The notes under the pieces were generated by a model, which saw nothing but the letters and a program-made list of their open reading frames with translations, ran no database searches and was not told the DNA's origin. Positions 28,597 to 39,300 of a stretch of DNA of 64,000 nucleotides are shown piece after piece. The position numbers were made by a program, and so were the translations under genes. Each line of letters starts with the position of its first letter. Position 1 is the stretch's first letter. The DNA comes from Marinifilum sp. D737 (GTDB lineage: Bacteria > Bacteroidota > Bacteroidia > Bacteroidales > Marinifilaceae): assembly GCF_026672275.1 (NCBI RefSeq), contig NZ_JANQCD010000010.1, forward strand, positions 1 to 64,000, given 5' to 3'.

Positions 28597-28632
28597 TGCC
28601 ATTTCAAAGAATGATTCTGCTTTGAAATGGCA
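28597..28632 (-). terminator. Intercistronic susC-susD hairpin
   Basis: Perfect 13-bp stem TGCCATTTCAAAG (28597-28609) and CTTTGAAATGGCA (28620-28632), 10-base loop, then TTTTAAAAAAATT toward susD. It lies inside a transport pair that must be co-expressed, so it is more likely a stability or attenuation element than a full terminator. Confidence 0.75.
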
Positions 28633-28648
28633 GTTCATAAGCTTTTAA

Positions 28649-31600
28649 TTAAAAAGTTAAGTCAACACCAAAAGTTACTGTTGAACTTACAGGATAAGCA
28701 GAGTAGTCCAGACCTGGAGTCAAAGCACCATACTTACCTACTGATACCTCAGGATCATAACCAGAATAGTTGGTTAAAGTCCATAAGTTTTGAGCAGAAG
28801 CATATACTCTTGCTTTCGAGAAACAAGTTTTCTTCAAGAGCTTCTTGCTAAAGTTGTATCCTAAAGAAACAGTCTTCAATTTCAAATAAGAACCATCTTC
28901 CACTACTCTATCAGAAACTTTATTTCCTTCAGGAGCATAACCTAACACAGCCTTCTCACCACGAATAATGTGAATATCATTTGTTGGGTTTGTAGGAGTG
29001 TAACGATCCGCTACAGAAGCATAAAAGTTGTGATTCTCTTTAATAGAAGGGCTTTCAAATACAATTCTGTTGGCATTTAAAATATCATTACCATAAGACC
29101 ATTGGAACAGGAATGAGAAATCCCAGTTCTTATATTTGAAAGAGTTATTGATACCCCCGAAATGCTTAGGTTCCGGATTACCAATTACAGTTCTGTCACG
29201 CTCATCAATGGTATTATCATTATTCAGGTCCTTGTATTTTACTGAACCTGGAACAACAGCTCCACCATTATCAGTAATGTTATCTTTCAATACATATCCT
29301 TCACCATTTACATAGTTGAAGTCATCAACCTGATACAATCCATCAGATAACAAACCATAGATTTGACCAACAGGGCTACCTACTTCAGTGATATACTGAT
29401 ACTCTGTATACTTATAGTTCCACTCTGGATTAGTCAACATGAATGATTCACCGTCATTCAACTTAACTGTTTTATTTCGGTTGAAAGAGATGTTAAAGTT
29501 GGTGGTCCATTTGAAATCTTCGGTATCGATATTTCTTGAGGTAATGGCAACTTCAAGACCTTTATTTTCAATCTCTCCAATGTTAGCAACAACACTTTTG
29601 AATGATGTTGAAGGAGCCATTGAACGCATCAATAATAGATCTACAGTATTCTTCTTGTACACATCAACATTCACATTTAATCTGTTATCGAAGAATCCCA
29701 TATCCAAACCTGCATTGTACTGGTAAGTAGTTTCCCACTTCAGGTTCTTGTCAGCAAGATTGGTCATGTAAATCCCTTTTGAATACTGACCTGCGAAGTT
29801 GTAACCATTATCAGTATCCGCATTCATCTGGCTGTGCGCCGAATAAGTTGGGATTCTGTTGTTACCCGTAGCACCCCAACCAGCTCTAAATTTTAAATTC
29901 GAGAACAGGTTCAAATCTTTAACAAACGACTCTTCTATCATTCTCCATCCGAATGAGAATGACGGGAAGTATCCCCACTTGTTCTTTCCTAAGAACTTCG
30001 AAGATCCATCCATACGGAAAGATGCTGTCAACAAGTATTTTTCACGGAAAGAATAATCAACACGCGAGAAATAGGACAATAAAGTTGATTTCTCAGCATA
30101 TGATTCAGGAACGATTGGTTCTTCACCCAATCCAATATTATCAACACCCAGGTTATCCAAAGGCATATGAGTATTCTTTGCTCTAAACCAATCACTGTCT
30201 CTTGAACTGAACTCATATCCTAACATTCCAGTGAATTTGTGATCCTGAATTTTAGTCTTGTAAGTCAATACATTCGAAGTAGAAAGAGTATAGTATCTTC
30301 TATCGGTAAGCGTAGCATTGATACCATTGGCTCCTTTGTATCCTTCCAGGGTTTCTTGTCCGTAGAACAATTCCTGACGACGGTTGTCAGATACATATCC
30401 CCCTGTTAGCTTTAAGTTCAAACCTTTTGCCAAAGTAAAATCAGCATAAGCATTTGCACGGAAAACATTCCAGTCAGTCTGACGATCGGTATTTTTCAAT
30501 GTCTTAACAGGATTGAAACGCATGTTATTTGGATCTTCCAAATCGATACCATTCTGCAAACCATCATCGTTTACAGGCTCTACCGGACGGAAAGTAATCG
30601 CATCAGCCAAAATACTTACTCTGTTGTTACCAGCAACTTTATCACCAGTTTGCTTCATTACAGAATAGTTCATATTCACACCTACCTTAATCTTGTCGGT
30701 TAGGTTGTGATCTAATTTTAATCTTCCGTTGTATTTTTCGTAGCCAGTTTCAATCATGGTTCCCTGCTGGTTAAGAAAATCAAAAGAAACGTAGTGTTTT
30801 GTTTTGCTGTTACCACCACTCATTGATACATTGAGGTTCTTCATGATTGCTTCACGGAAAATTTCATCCTGCCAGTTGGTTCCTTTTTTATTGCGATACA
30901 ATTCAGGATCTACCCAATGTTCTTTAAACTTATCGATAGACTCTCCACCTTTGGCATTAGCTACTTCCTGCTGAAGAACAACAAAGTCATAAGGGTTCAT
31001 CACATCCAAGCGGTTCTGAATCCACTGTACACCTACAGATGAATTAACACTTACTTTTGAAGGACCTGACTTCCCCCCTTTTGTTGTGATGATGATTACA
31101 CCATTGGCACCACGAGAACCATAGATAGCAGAAGCTGAAGCATCTTTCAACACATCATAGCTTTCAATATCGCGAGTTGAAATCATACCTGGATCAAAAC
31201 TCTCCATAGGAATTCCATCAACCACATACAATGGTGAATTATCTCCTGTTACCGAGTTAGCTCCACGTATAACAATCTGCATTCCCGAACCTGGCTGACC
31301 ATCGGTACTGGTAACCTGTACCCCTGCCATACGACCTGACAATGCCTGGTCGAAATTCGCTACAGGAGCTTTTGCCAGTTCATCAGGACGAACCGATACG
31401 ATTGATCCGGTAACATCCTTCACACTCTTGGTTCCGTATCCAACAACAACAACTTGGTCTAATTGCTGAACATCAGAAGCCATTTCAATTTTAAAATCTG
31501 TTTGATTTCCAACAGTAATTTCCTGAGTTGCAAAACCAATAAAAGAAACAACAATGGTTGCATTCTTACCAACAGACATTTGAAATTTCCCATCAATTGA

Positions 31601-31792
31601 TGTTACTGTACCATTGGTAGTTCCCTTTTCCAAAACACTAACACCCGGTAGTTCCAGTCCAGTATCGTCAAGTACAATCCCACTAATTTTTTTCCCTTGC
31701 GCATAAGACAGGGAGCTTGTAAATGTTAGCACCAATACCAATAAGCATTGTACTACATTTCTCATTCTATTTCTTGAATTAATGAAGTTCAT
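28649..31792 (-). CDS. susC: SusC-like TonB-dependent transporter (unit 2)
   Basis: 1047 residues (1038 if the second ATG at 31765 is used). Signal peptide (to about residue 32, SYAQ), carboxypeptidase-regulatory-like domain (about 34-108; SGIVLDDTGLELPGVSVLEKG), the SusC hallmark QVVVVGYGT near residue 115, plug (about 120-230; GQPGSGMQIVIRGANSV, LKDASASAIYGSRGANGVI) and a large beta-barrel ending VTFGVDLTF. It imports oligosaccharides across the outer membrane using TonB energy, lidded by the following SusD. Order in the transcript is cadherin-repeat lipoprotein, anchor-J protein, SusC, SusD, GH88. It has diverged from the other SusC here, so the two probably take different fragments. Confidence 0.97.
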   Translation of the reverse strand: MNFINSRNRMRNVVQCLLVLVLTFTSSLSYAQGKKISGIVLDDTGLELPGVSVLEKGTTNGTVTSIDGKFQMSVGKNATIVVSFIGFATQEITVGNQTDFKIEMASDVQQLDQVVVVGYGTKSVKDVTGSIVSVRPDELAKAPVANFDQALSGRMAGVQVTSTDGQPGSGMQIVIRGANSVTGDNSPLYVVDGIPMESFDPGMISTRDIESYDVLKDASASAIYGSRGANGVIIITTKGGKSGPSKVSVNSSVGVQWIQNRLDVMNPYDFVVLQQEVANAKGGESIDKFKEHWVDPELYRNKKGTNWQDEIFREAIMKNLNVSMSGGNSKTKHYVSFDFLNQQGTMIETGYEKYNGRLKLDHNLTDKIKVGVNMNYSVMKQTGDKVAGNNRVSILADAITFRPVEPVNDDGLQNGIDLEDPNNMRFNPVKTLKNTDRQTDWNVFRANAYADFTLAKGLNLKLTGGYVSDNRRQELFYGQETLEGYKGANGINATLTDRRYYTLSTSNVLTYKTKIQDHKFTGMLGYEFSSRDSDWFRAKNTHMPLDNLGVDNIGLGEEPIVPESYAEKSTLLSYFSRVDYSFREKYLLTASFRMDGSSKFLGKNKWGYFPSFSFGWRMIEESFVKDLNLFSNLKFRAGWGATGNNRIPTYSAHSQMNADTDNGYNFAGQYSKGIYMTNLADKNLKWETTYQYNAGLDMGFFDNRLNVNVDVYKKNTVDLLLMRSMAPSTSFKSVVANIGEIENKGLEVAITSRNIDTEDFKWTTNFNISFNRNKTVKLNDGESFMLTNPEWNYKYTEYQYITEVGSPVGQIYGLLSDGLYQVDDFNYVNGEGYVLKDNITDNGGAVVPGSVKYKDLNNDNTIDERDRTVIGNPEPKHFGGINNSFKYKNWDFSFLFQWSYGNDILNANRIVFESPSIKENHNFYASVADRYTPTNPTNDIHIIRGEKAVLGYAPEGNKVSDRVVEDGSYLKLKTVSLGYNFSKKLLKKTCFSKARVYASAQNLWTLTNYSGYDPEVSVGKYGALTPGLDYSAYPVSSTVTFGVDLTF

Positions 31793-31825
31793 TTCTACAA
31801 ATTAAGATTCTTCAATCAGCTAAAT

Positions 31826-32497
31826 CTACTTGCGAATAGCTGTAACTTTAACATTCGACAAGAATGTTGTTCTTGTCATATTCTTCACGGATTTGCCACT
31901 ATGAATGGAACGAAAAGCAATAACAACACTTTTCCCCATGTATTTTTTCAGACTAATCTTTCTTTCCACAGCCTGGTTTTGTTTGTGAATACTCTCCATC
32001 CACAACTCATCCCACTGTGCAGCTTCAACATCTCCATTGTAGTTGTCCGAAATCAACACTTTCAATTCATTGGCACTGTCAGTTCCATACTTAGAATAAG
32101 CCTCTATCACCAATTCTGCTTTCTTGCAATTGGCAAGCTCAATCTCCTCAGACACCAACCAGTCATCATTTACCGATCGGTTTGGAACCATGATTACACC
32201 ACGCTTTGAGTTTCCACCTTTACCGTTCACACTCCAGTTTCCCCATCCACTTGTCCACTTTTTATTATCGGACTGAACAGGTTCTCCTTCTACACTAATG
32301 GCTGTAAAATTACCAGTTTGTGGTTCCCCCTCTACTGCTTTTAATTCTTGCCAGCCATCCTCAAAGATCGTTACTTTTCCCTTATTCTTATTCTTTGGTG
32401 CTTTATCTCCCGCCATAGCAGTCGTTCCAAAGAATAGAAGAGATACCAGCATTGCTGCTGATACCTTTCTTGTGATATTTTTATATGCTATGTTCAC
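31826..32497 (-). CDS. Stand-alone secreted copy of a surface-protein C-terminal domain
   Basis: 223 residues beginning with GTG, which gives a basic N-terminus ahead of a signal peptide (cleavage near AMAG); the next ATG would lose the basic residues. The start lies 11 bp after the stop of the cadherin-repeat gene. The domain (about 45-223; FEDGWQELKAVEG, WTSGWGNWSV, VNDDWLVSEEIELANCKKAELVIEAYSKYG) is homologous to the last 185 residues of that lipoprotein: FEDGWDDV, WTYGWGNWTV and ENDDWLLAENVDLSNC correspond block by block. This resembles a cleaved-adhesin/choice-of-anchor J jelly roll, probably glycan binding. It has no lipobox, so it may be periplasmic or released. Function unknown. Confidence 0.75.
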   Translation of the reverse strand: MNIAYKNITRKVSAAMLVSLLFFGTTAMAGDKAPKNKNKGKVTIFEDGWQELKAVEGEPQTGNFTAISVEGEPVQSDNKKWTSGWGNWSVNGKGGNSKRGVIMVPNRSVNDDWLVSEEIELANCKKAELVIEAYSKYGTDSANELKVLISDNYNGDVEAAQWDELWMESIHKQNQAVERKISLKKYMGKSVVIAFRSIHSGKSVKNMTRTTFLSNVKVTAIRK

Positions 32498-32508
32498 GTC
32501 AATCTGAA

Positions 32509-34335
32509 TTATTTACGCAATGCTTTTACTTCGAAATTATATATGCAATGATTACGAGTTGCACTATCAATATTGATTCCTGAAGAAGCAAGAGTCTCAT
32601 GGTGTAAAGCAATGGTTACTACTTTACCATCGAATTGACTTAAATCAACAATTCTTTCCTGACAGTTTCCATTTGCTAATGCCTCATAACTAATCTCTAC
32701 CCAAGTTGCAGTAGTAACATCGCCAGTAAAATCTTCAGACACTTTTAATTTTAAAGTCTGTCCATCTAATCCATACTTATAATAACCTGCAAATGTTAGT
32801 TCTGAATTAAGACAATTGCTTAAATCTACATTCTCTGCCAGCAACCAATCATCATTTTCTGATTTCTTAGGAATAATAATGGCACCTCTCGAGCCAATTA
32901 CTTGGTCAAGATCCAAAACAGTCCAATTACCCCATCCATAAGTCCACTTGTTATTATCTGCCTGAACAGGATCACCAACAATTGAAACGGTAGTCATATT
33001 TCCTAATCCTTTTTCACCAGCCTTAGGAGACACGTCATCCCAACCATCTTCAAATACAACTTCAAAAGTTGGAACCTGAATGGTTACAGTAATTACATCG
33101 GTAAAAGTAACCTCACCTTTAATGTTCGTAGCTTTTACAGATAAGGTATATTCACCAATAGCAAGATCATTTCCCTCAGCAAGGCTAATTACACCTGTGT
33201 TCTGATCAATTGCAAATGCTCCTTTGTCATCAACAAGCGCATAAGTAATAGGTGTTGTTCCTACCACTGTTGGTTGTACTGACTCGAATGCAAAAGATTC
33301 GTTAACCACATATGCTGACTTTGAATATTGTAGATCAGAAGGCAATACTGCTTTGATTTCTACAATCTGGAAAGAAGCTGCATTTTCAAACTCTACACTT
33401 CCGTGAGCATTAGTAGCGACAACAGTAAGATTATAGGTATTAATTTCCAATGAATGATTTTCCGGCAATGAAATTACTCCTGTATTTTCATCAATGGTAA
33501 ATGATCCAAAATCGTCTTTCAATGCGAAAGTAAATGGACCTGTTCCAGCTACAGTAGGTTGAGCACTTTGCTTTGCCTGTAATTGCTGTACATCCAAATA
33601 TCCCTGAGGTGAGTATACCAAATTGTATGCTTTGGTTTCAACTTTCACCATAACTACCTCTTTAAATTCAGCTACACCTGCAGCATTTGATACATTCACA
33701 GATAGCTTATAGTTTCCAGCTTCAATATCTGAATTCAAAGCCAATGAAATCTCACCGGTTTCAGCATTTATAGCAAAATCACTTTCTCCTTCTAATGAAA
33801 AAGTAGCAGGTTGGCTTCCTTTAAATAAAGGCTTGCTTGTTTTCTGTCCTTCAGCTCCACGAACAAGGGTCTGCATGTATGGTGCATACTGTAATCCCTC
33901 AATTGCACTTGGAAGAATTCTAAACTCAACAGCTTCAGGAAAAACTTGCTCACCAACTTTGTTGCTTACCTTCACATTCAGTTTGTATAAACCAGCTACC
34001 AACTCGTTATCATTAGCTAAGCTAATTACCCCGGTTGAATCCTTAATGGTAAATACATCCTCTACATAAACACCACCCTCTTCGGCAGTACCTTCCACAA
34101 TTTCAAAAATTGGTTGAGAATCTGAAAAAACTACAGGTTGTGAAGTTTCCATTGCCTTTCCTTCGTATACTTCGGTAACTGAAGCATAACATAAACCACT
34201 TGGAGCCAAAACGTCTTCTGCAGATTCACTGTCATCATCGCAAGAATATGCAATTACTGAAAGCAAGGCGAATGCCACTGCCAACCATTTGGATCCAAAA
34301 CGCCATTTGTTTTTACAATCGTTTGAATAATTCAT
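32509..34335 (-). CDS. Surface lipoprotein with four cadherin-like repeats and an anchor-J-type domain
   Basis: 608 residues. Lipoprotein signal ends IAYSC; the next residues (DDDSESAED) form an acidic surface-export-type signal, so outer-surface exposure is inferred. Four repeats of about 90 residues follow (about 45-415), each with an ITGVISLA/ETGEISLA-type strand and a GEYTLSVKATN-type strand (DENTGVISL, DQNTGVISL, NAETGEISL, KDSTGVISL). The last domain (about 420-608) is the jelly roll also found alone in the next gene. As first gene of the unit ahead of SusC/SusD it occupies the place of a surface glycan-binding protein: the repeats would act as a spacer and the final domain as binder. 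No known binding site is recognised. Confidence 0.82.
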   Translation of the reverse strand: MNYSNDCKNKWRFGSKWLAVAFALLSVIAYSCDDDSESAEDVLAPSGLCYASVTEVYEGKAMETSQPVVFSDSQPIFEIVEGTAEEGGVYVEDVFTIKDSTGVISLANDNELVAGLYKLNVKVSNKVGEQVFPEAVEFRILPSAIEGLQYAPYMQTLVRGAEGQKTSKPLFKGSQPATFSLEGESDFAINAETGEISLALNSDIEAGNYKLSVNVSNAAGVAEFKEVVMVKVETKAYNLVYSPQGYLDVQQLQAKQSAQPTVAGTGPFTFALKDDFGSFTIDENTGVISLPENHSLEINTYNLTVVATNAHGSVEFENAASFQIVEIKAVLPSDLQYSKSAYVVNESFAFESVQPTVVGTTPITYALVDDKGAFAIDQNTGVISLAEGNDLAIGEYTLSVKATNIKGEVTFTDVITVTIQVPTFEVVFEDGWDDVSPKAGEKGLGNMTTVSIVGDPVQADNNKWTYGWGNWTVLDLDQVIGSRGAIIIPKKSENDDWLLAENVDLSNCLNSELTFAGYYKYGLDGQTLKLKVSEDFTGDVTTATWVEISYEALANGNCQERIVDLSQFDGKVVTIALHHETLASSGINIDSATRNHCIYNFEVKALRK

Positions 34336-34384
34336 TGAATTAACGTTTTGATATTAGATTAGTATTAGATTTTCAACATCGTTC

Positions 34385-34465
34385 CGAAAACGACTGCGTA
34401 AATGTATCTTTGCTGGTAAAGGACAATGTGACATTTTTATTCAAAACATGTCCAATATCATTCAA
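34385..34465 (-). promoter_or_regulatory. Two-block promoter element upstream of sus unit 2
   Basis: Block 1 (34385-34407) and block 2 (34440-34465) each match a block upstream of the other sus unit (39560-39582 and 39614-39639): 20 of 23 and 23 of 26 positions, with 32 and 31 bp between blocks. In the minus direction block 1 contains TACATTTA, close to the Bacteroidota -7 consensus TAnnTTTG, placing block 2 (core GATATTGGACATGTTTTGAA) just upstream of the -33 region, where an activator would bind. The hybrid two-component system at 40.1 kb is the natural candidate. Confidence 0.7.
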
Positions 34466-34674
34466 CTACCACCTTTCAAGTACGATAATCCAACTAACCA
34501 CACGTTTTTCACCCATGTATGAATAATTTTGGATGCAAAAATATCAAAGTTAAAATCTTCTCAAACTTTTTATAGACAGAGCACTATAAAAAAGAATCAT
34601 TACAAGCAGGAAGGAAATGCTCTAAGCAGTTGGTTTCACCTGTTGCACGAAACCATAATCAGGAAACAAAAGAA

Positions 34675-34742
34675 TCCCATCTCCAAACTGTATTGGAAAT
34701 GGGAATAGAAAATAAAAAGTCGGCACTTAGCGCACCGACTTT
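34675..34742 (-). terminator. Terminator after susD of unit 1
   Basis: AAAGTCGG (34716-34723) and CCGACTTT (34735-34742) form a stem followed in the minus direction by TTATTTTC. A second hairpin with one mismatch (TCCCATCTCCAA with TTGGAAATGGGA, 34675-34703) follows. It separates sus unit 1 from the promoter of unit 2. Confidence 0.82.
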
Positions 34743-34748
34743 CTTATA

Positions 34749-36278
34749 TTATAAATCAGGATTAATCAGAATATCCCTTGCCGGAATCGGGAACAGGTAT
34801 TTATCCTCTGTAATGGTTGACGGATCAAAATCACTGCGCTCATCGGCATGATTCATATTTGCCTCTTTAACCATTTTACGGCGAACCAAATCGTGCCAAC
34901 GCTTCATTTCGAATGCAAACTCCCAGGCACGTTCCTGAAGTACCACTGCATCGAACTCTTCTTTGCCAGCACCGGCAGCTAGCTTTTGACTTTCTACTTC
35001 ACTTCCCAGGTAAGCACGATCCTGAACCTCCCACAAAGCTGCATAGGCTTCAGCCGATGGAGATCCTTCTGCCAGGTTGGCTGCTTCAGCATAAATTAAT
35101 AATACATCAGCATAACGGAAAATCGGGAATAAACAGTTCGAAGTAGCTTCTTTCCAGGTAGCACCACCAATATCTCTGAATTTAGCAATGAAAGGGTGTG
35201 CTTCCACAGAGTTCTCCCACGAGAACCATTTAGACTCAGGCATCAGGTTCCCCTTCTTGTCATATTTAATGGTTTCATAAATGGTCCATTCCTTACGGTT
35301 ATCATTAGGATAGTTACGAGCAAACTCTTTTTCTACAAGAACTTCTCTCCAACCGCCTTCATCCTTACCACGGAAAGCCTTGTTTCCAAAACTACCATAG
35401 TTTCGATTTGAAGCAAAATCAGTATAAAACGCAAAAATGTGTTCACTTTCAGAAAGTCGATCTTCATAAGTCCAAAGGGTAGAAAAATCATTTTCCAATT
35501 GGTAATTTCCTGCGTCAATCACCTCTTTTGCCTTATCGGCAGCCTTCTGGTAGTATTCGGCACCTTTCTCCAACGGCCAACCTGCCATGTGAAGATATAC
35601 ATAGGAAATCAGAGTCTTTACAGCTCCCAAGGTAGGACGTCCTTTTTCAGCCTGCGTTGCTGGCAATGTCTTTTCTGCTTCCAAAGCATCAGCCAAAATA
35701 AACTCATACACCTCTTCAACAGACGATTTTGTTACATTTTGTGCATCGCCGCCATTCATTAACTCTTTTACAATTGGCACTTCACCCCAGTAACGCACCA
35801 GGTTGAAATAGGCAAAAGCTCTCATAAATCGAACTTCGGCAATACGATCCTCTTTTAACTCATCTGACATTGGAATCTCCTGAATTCTATCCAGATTATT
35901 CAGTACATTGTTGGCAGCACCAATTCCTCGGTACAAAGCCTTCCAAACCATTTCCAGGTCATTGTTCTCGGTAGAAACTTCGAAATCATCGAATTCAAGC
36001 AGTCTTTGCTTGTTCAAGCCTCGCGTTGAAGTAATATCATCAGCACCACAATTCAATCCCCAGCCTCTTCCACTTAAACCACTCAAGCGACTGTTATCCT
36101 TATAGATGTAGGTGTAAATAGGGTAAATTGCAGCATCTAGTTCCTGCTGTGTGGAAAAATAGTTGTCCGGACTTAAAAGGTATGCATCCTCTTCCTCCAG
36201 AAAATTACAGCCCCCCAACAGGCCCAAGCTAATTACCAAGCCAAAGCCAATATTTAATTTATTTATAAATTTTTTCAT
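34749..36278 (-). CDS. susD: SusD-like outer-membrane lipoprotein (unit 1)
   Basis: 509 residues from the ATG at 36278; the longer open frame would begin with TTG and delay the signal peptide. Lipoprotein signal ends LLGGC, followed by NFLEEEDAYLLSPDNYFST, which is acidic and consistent with surface export. SusD features: ALYRGIGAANNVLNNL, RFMRAFAYFNLVRYWGEVP, LFPIFRYADVLLIYAEAANLAEG and FEMKRWHDLVRRKM. It forms the binding lid of the SusC encoded just upstream (94 bp, with a weak hairpin). Ligand is inferred as an oligosaccharide from the locus. It is well diverged from the unit 2 SusD. Confidence 0.97.
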   Translation of the reverse strand: MKKFINKLNIGFGLVISLGLLGGCNFLEEEDAYLLSPDNYFSTQQELDAAIYPIYTYIYKDNSRLSGLSGRGWGLNCGADDITSTRGLNKQRLLEFDDFEVSTENNDLEMVWKALYRGIGAANNVLNNLDRIQEIPMSDELKEDRIAEVRFMRAFAYFNLVRYWGEVPIVKELMNGGDAQNVTKSSVEEVYEFILADALEAEKTLPATQAEKGRPTLGAVKTLISYVYLHMAGWPLEKGAEYYQKAADKAKEVIDAGNYQLENDFSTLWTYEDRLSESEHIFAFYTDFASNRNYGSFGNKAFRGKDEGGWREVLVEKEFARNYPNDNRKEWTIYETIKYDKKGNLMPESKWFSWENSVEAHPFIAKFRDIGGATWKEATSNCLFPIFRYADVLLIYAEAANLAEGSPSAEAYAALWEVQDRAYLGSEVESQKLAAGAGKEEFDAVVLQERAWEFAFEMKRWHDLVRRKMVKEANMNHADERSDFDPSTITEDKYLFPIPARDILINPDL

Positions 36279-36319
36279 TTGATTATCATTTATCTTCAAT
36301 TGCCAAATGGAAGCCTAAA

Positions 36320-36342
36320 GGAAAATTGAGCAAGCATTTTCC
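36320..36342 (-). terminator. Short hairpin between susC and susD of unit 1
   Basis: GGAAAAT (36320-36326) and ATTTTCC (36336-36342) with a 9-base loop. It is weak on its own but lies in the same position as the 13-bp hairpin in the other sus unit. Confidence 0.45.
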
Positions 36343-36372
36343 ATATTCAACTCCATAGCTTCTGAGTTTTAT

Positions 36373-39300
36373 TTAAAAAGTAAGGTTAATACCAAAATTA
36401 AACACTTTAGCCAAAGGATATGGAGCACGGTCAAAACCTACAAGGTAGTCAGCATTATTTGCCCCTCCAGGGTTATTCACTTCAGGATCGTAACCTCTGT
36501 AATCGGTAGATGTCCATAAATTCTGTCCACTTACAAACACACGCATCTTTTCAATGTTATAACGCTTTAGTACCGATTTACTAAATGTATAACCCAATGA
36601 AATATTGCTTAAACGGATATAAGATCCATCCTCTACAGTTGCAGATGAATTATCCAGATAAGAAGTTTTATAAGTCGTGCTAAATGCAGGAATTGAATTG
36701 CTTGGATTTTCAGGAGTCCAACGGTTCTGAATATCAACGTTTGTAGGGTCCTGATTTCCCCAACCCATTGAACGGCTATACACTTCATTCTTGATATCAT
36801 TTCCAAATGTACCTGTAAACAAGATATCCATATCGAAATTTTTATAGGTGAATGAGTTTGACCAGCCCATATTCCATTTTGGATATCCATAACCAATTAT
36901 CGTGCGGTCGTCAGCAGTGATAGACTTGTCATTATTCACATCAACAAATCTTGCATCACCAGGCTTGTTACCATATACCGCTGCCTTATCGGCTTGATCT
37001 TGCTGCCATACACCGTCAAATTTATATCCATAAATCAAACCTAACGACTTTCCTTTCTGAATCAATGCAAGTGCATTATTCTCACCCATGATGATCTTTT
37101 CAGAATCTCCCAAATCCATCACTTTGTTTCGGTTGATACTCACAGTAACATTACTGCTCCATTTCAACTCGCCAAACGAATGGTTGGTTCCCAGGTCAAA
37201 TTCAATACCCTTATTCTCAACCTCTCCCAGGTTCTTGAATTCCGATTTGAACCCTGTATAGTAAGGAACAGCCACTTCCAACAACAAATCTTTTGTTTTC
37301 TTATAGTAGTAATCAGCAGTTAATGACAATTTTCCGTTGAATAATACAAGGTCGAAACCAAAGTCTACCTGAGCGGTTTTCTCCCAAGATAGGAATGGAT
37401 TATTTGAACGAGCAGGAGCAATTCCTACACTAACTCCAGAACCATCAATAGGATAATTTACACCAGTGCTCATTAAACCTTTAGACTGATATGGAGCAGT
37501 AGCCTGAGAACCTGTAACACCAAAGCTGGAACGCAATTTCAGGTTATCAAGGAAATCCAAATCTTTCATAAATGATTCCTCAGACAGACGCCATGCGAAA
37601 GATCCACTTGGGAAATATCCCCATTTGTGATTGTCAGCAAACTTCGACGAACCATCAGCTCTCATGGCAAGAGTCACCAAATACTTGTTGTTGAATACAT
37701 AGTTTAAACGTCCTAAAAATGACATTAACTGCCAATCAACAAAAGAAGAAGATGGCGACAATGGCTCTTTACCCAAAGACACATCATAGAATCCATTTTC
37801 AACATCAAAATTTTTCACTGCCAAAGCTGAAGCTTGTGTCTTCGAACCAGTTTGCTCATTCACAAAAGTAAAGTTGATTTTATGTTTTCCAACTTGATTC
37901 TTATAGGTTAAGATATTGGTATTCTGCCAAACAAATTCCTTACGGTTATTAATATTGGCTCTACCATTGTCTCCTTCACCAGCGTAAAGATTCACACTTG
38001 AATACATATTAGAAACGTAATCTCTGGTGCTATAACCTCCAGATACTCTCACATTCCATTTATCATTGATTTGATAATCGAAATATGCATTGATATTTTG
38101 CTTCACGTTATCGATGTAATGGTTTTGCTCCTTATAGTCTGCTACCGGATTCGATACCGTTGCAAAAGATGAACGTGTATAATTTCCCTCCTCGTCGTAA
38201 ATAGGAAGAGTAGGCTCCATGGTAATGGCATCATTAGAGATAGATCCGTTTGGCCAGCTCAACTTGTGAGGTCTGTCCTTACTAAGGATTCCATTGATAC
38301 GAACCCCCATCTTCAACTTCTCAGAAAGATCTACATCAACATTAGCACGATAGCTAAATCTCTCATAGTTTGAATTTTTAAGAATCCCTTCCTGATTCAA
38401 ATACTGACCAGAAAACAAGAAATTGAATCCATTCTTTTTCCCACTTACCGATAAATCATGATTGTGAGTCAAAGCTGTACGATACACCTCATCTTGCCAG
38501 TCTGTACCACCATTTCTTTTGAAATTCTCAATCTGCTCAGCAGAATACTCTTCAGCACCTCCTGTTTGAACACGTTTTTGGTTGATTACCTCAGCATAAG
38601 AAGCCGCATCTAACAGGTCCATTTTATTTGCTAATTGCTGAACTCCCATGTAACCATTGTAGCTCACCTGCATTTTTCCATCTTTTCCCCCTTTTGTGGT
38701 TACAAGAATTACCCCATTGGCGCCTCTGGAACCATAAATTGCAGTTGCCGATGCATCTTTCAACACTTCCAAAGATTCAATATCATTCGGATTCAAATCA
38801 GAAAGAGATTGACCAATAAAACCATCCACAATTACCAAAGGAGCATTGCTACCATTGATAGAATTTGTTCCACGAATTCTAATTTTAATATCTCCCCCTG
38901 GAGCGCCACTGTTCGACTGAACAGAAACCCCTGATAATTTCCCTTGCAGCGCCTGACTTACATTTGGTGTTTGGATGTCCACAATCGATTCCGCTGAAAC
39001 ACGAGAAGTAGCCCCAGTCAGGTCACTTTTGCGCATGGTTCCATATCCAATGGCAACCACTTCATCCAATCCCACATTATCAGCCTGCAACTCAACATTA
39101 ATGCTTTGCTGAGTTCCTACTTTAACCTCCTGTGTTTTCATCCCAACAAAAGAGAAAATCAAAATATCCTCAGCAGTAGGGACAGTCAATACATACTTTC
39201 CATCTAAATTGGTGGTAGTACCAATAGAAGTTCCTTTCACAATAACGGAAGCTCCTGGTACTCCTAATCCATCTTCAGCCAATGTAACAATTCCGGAAAC

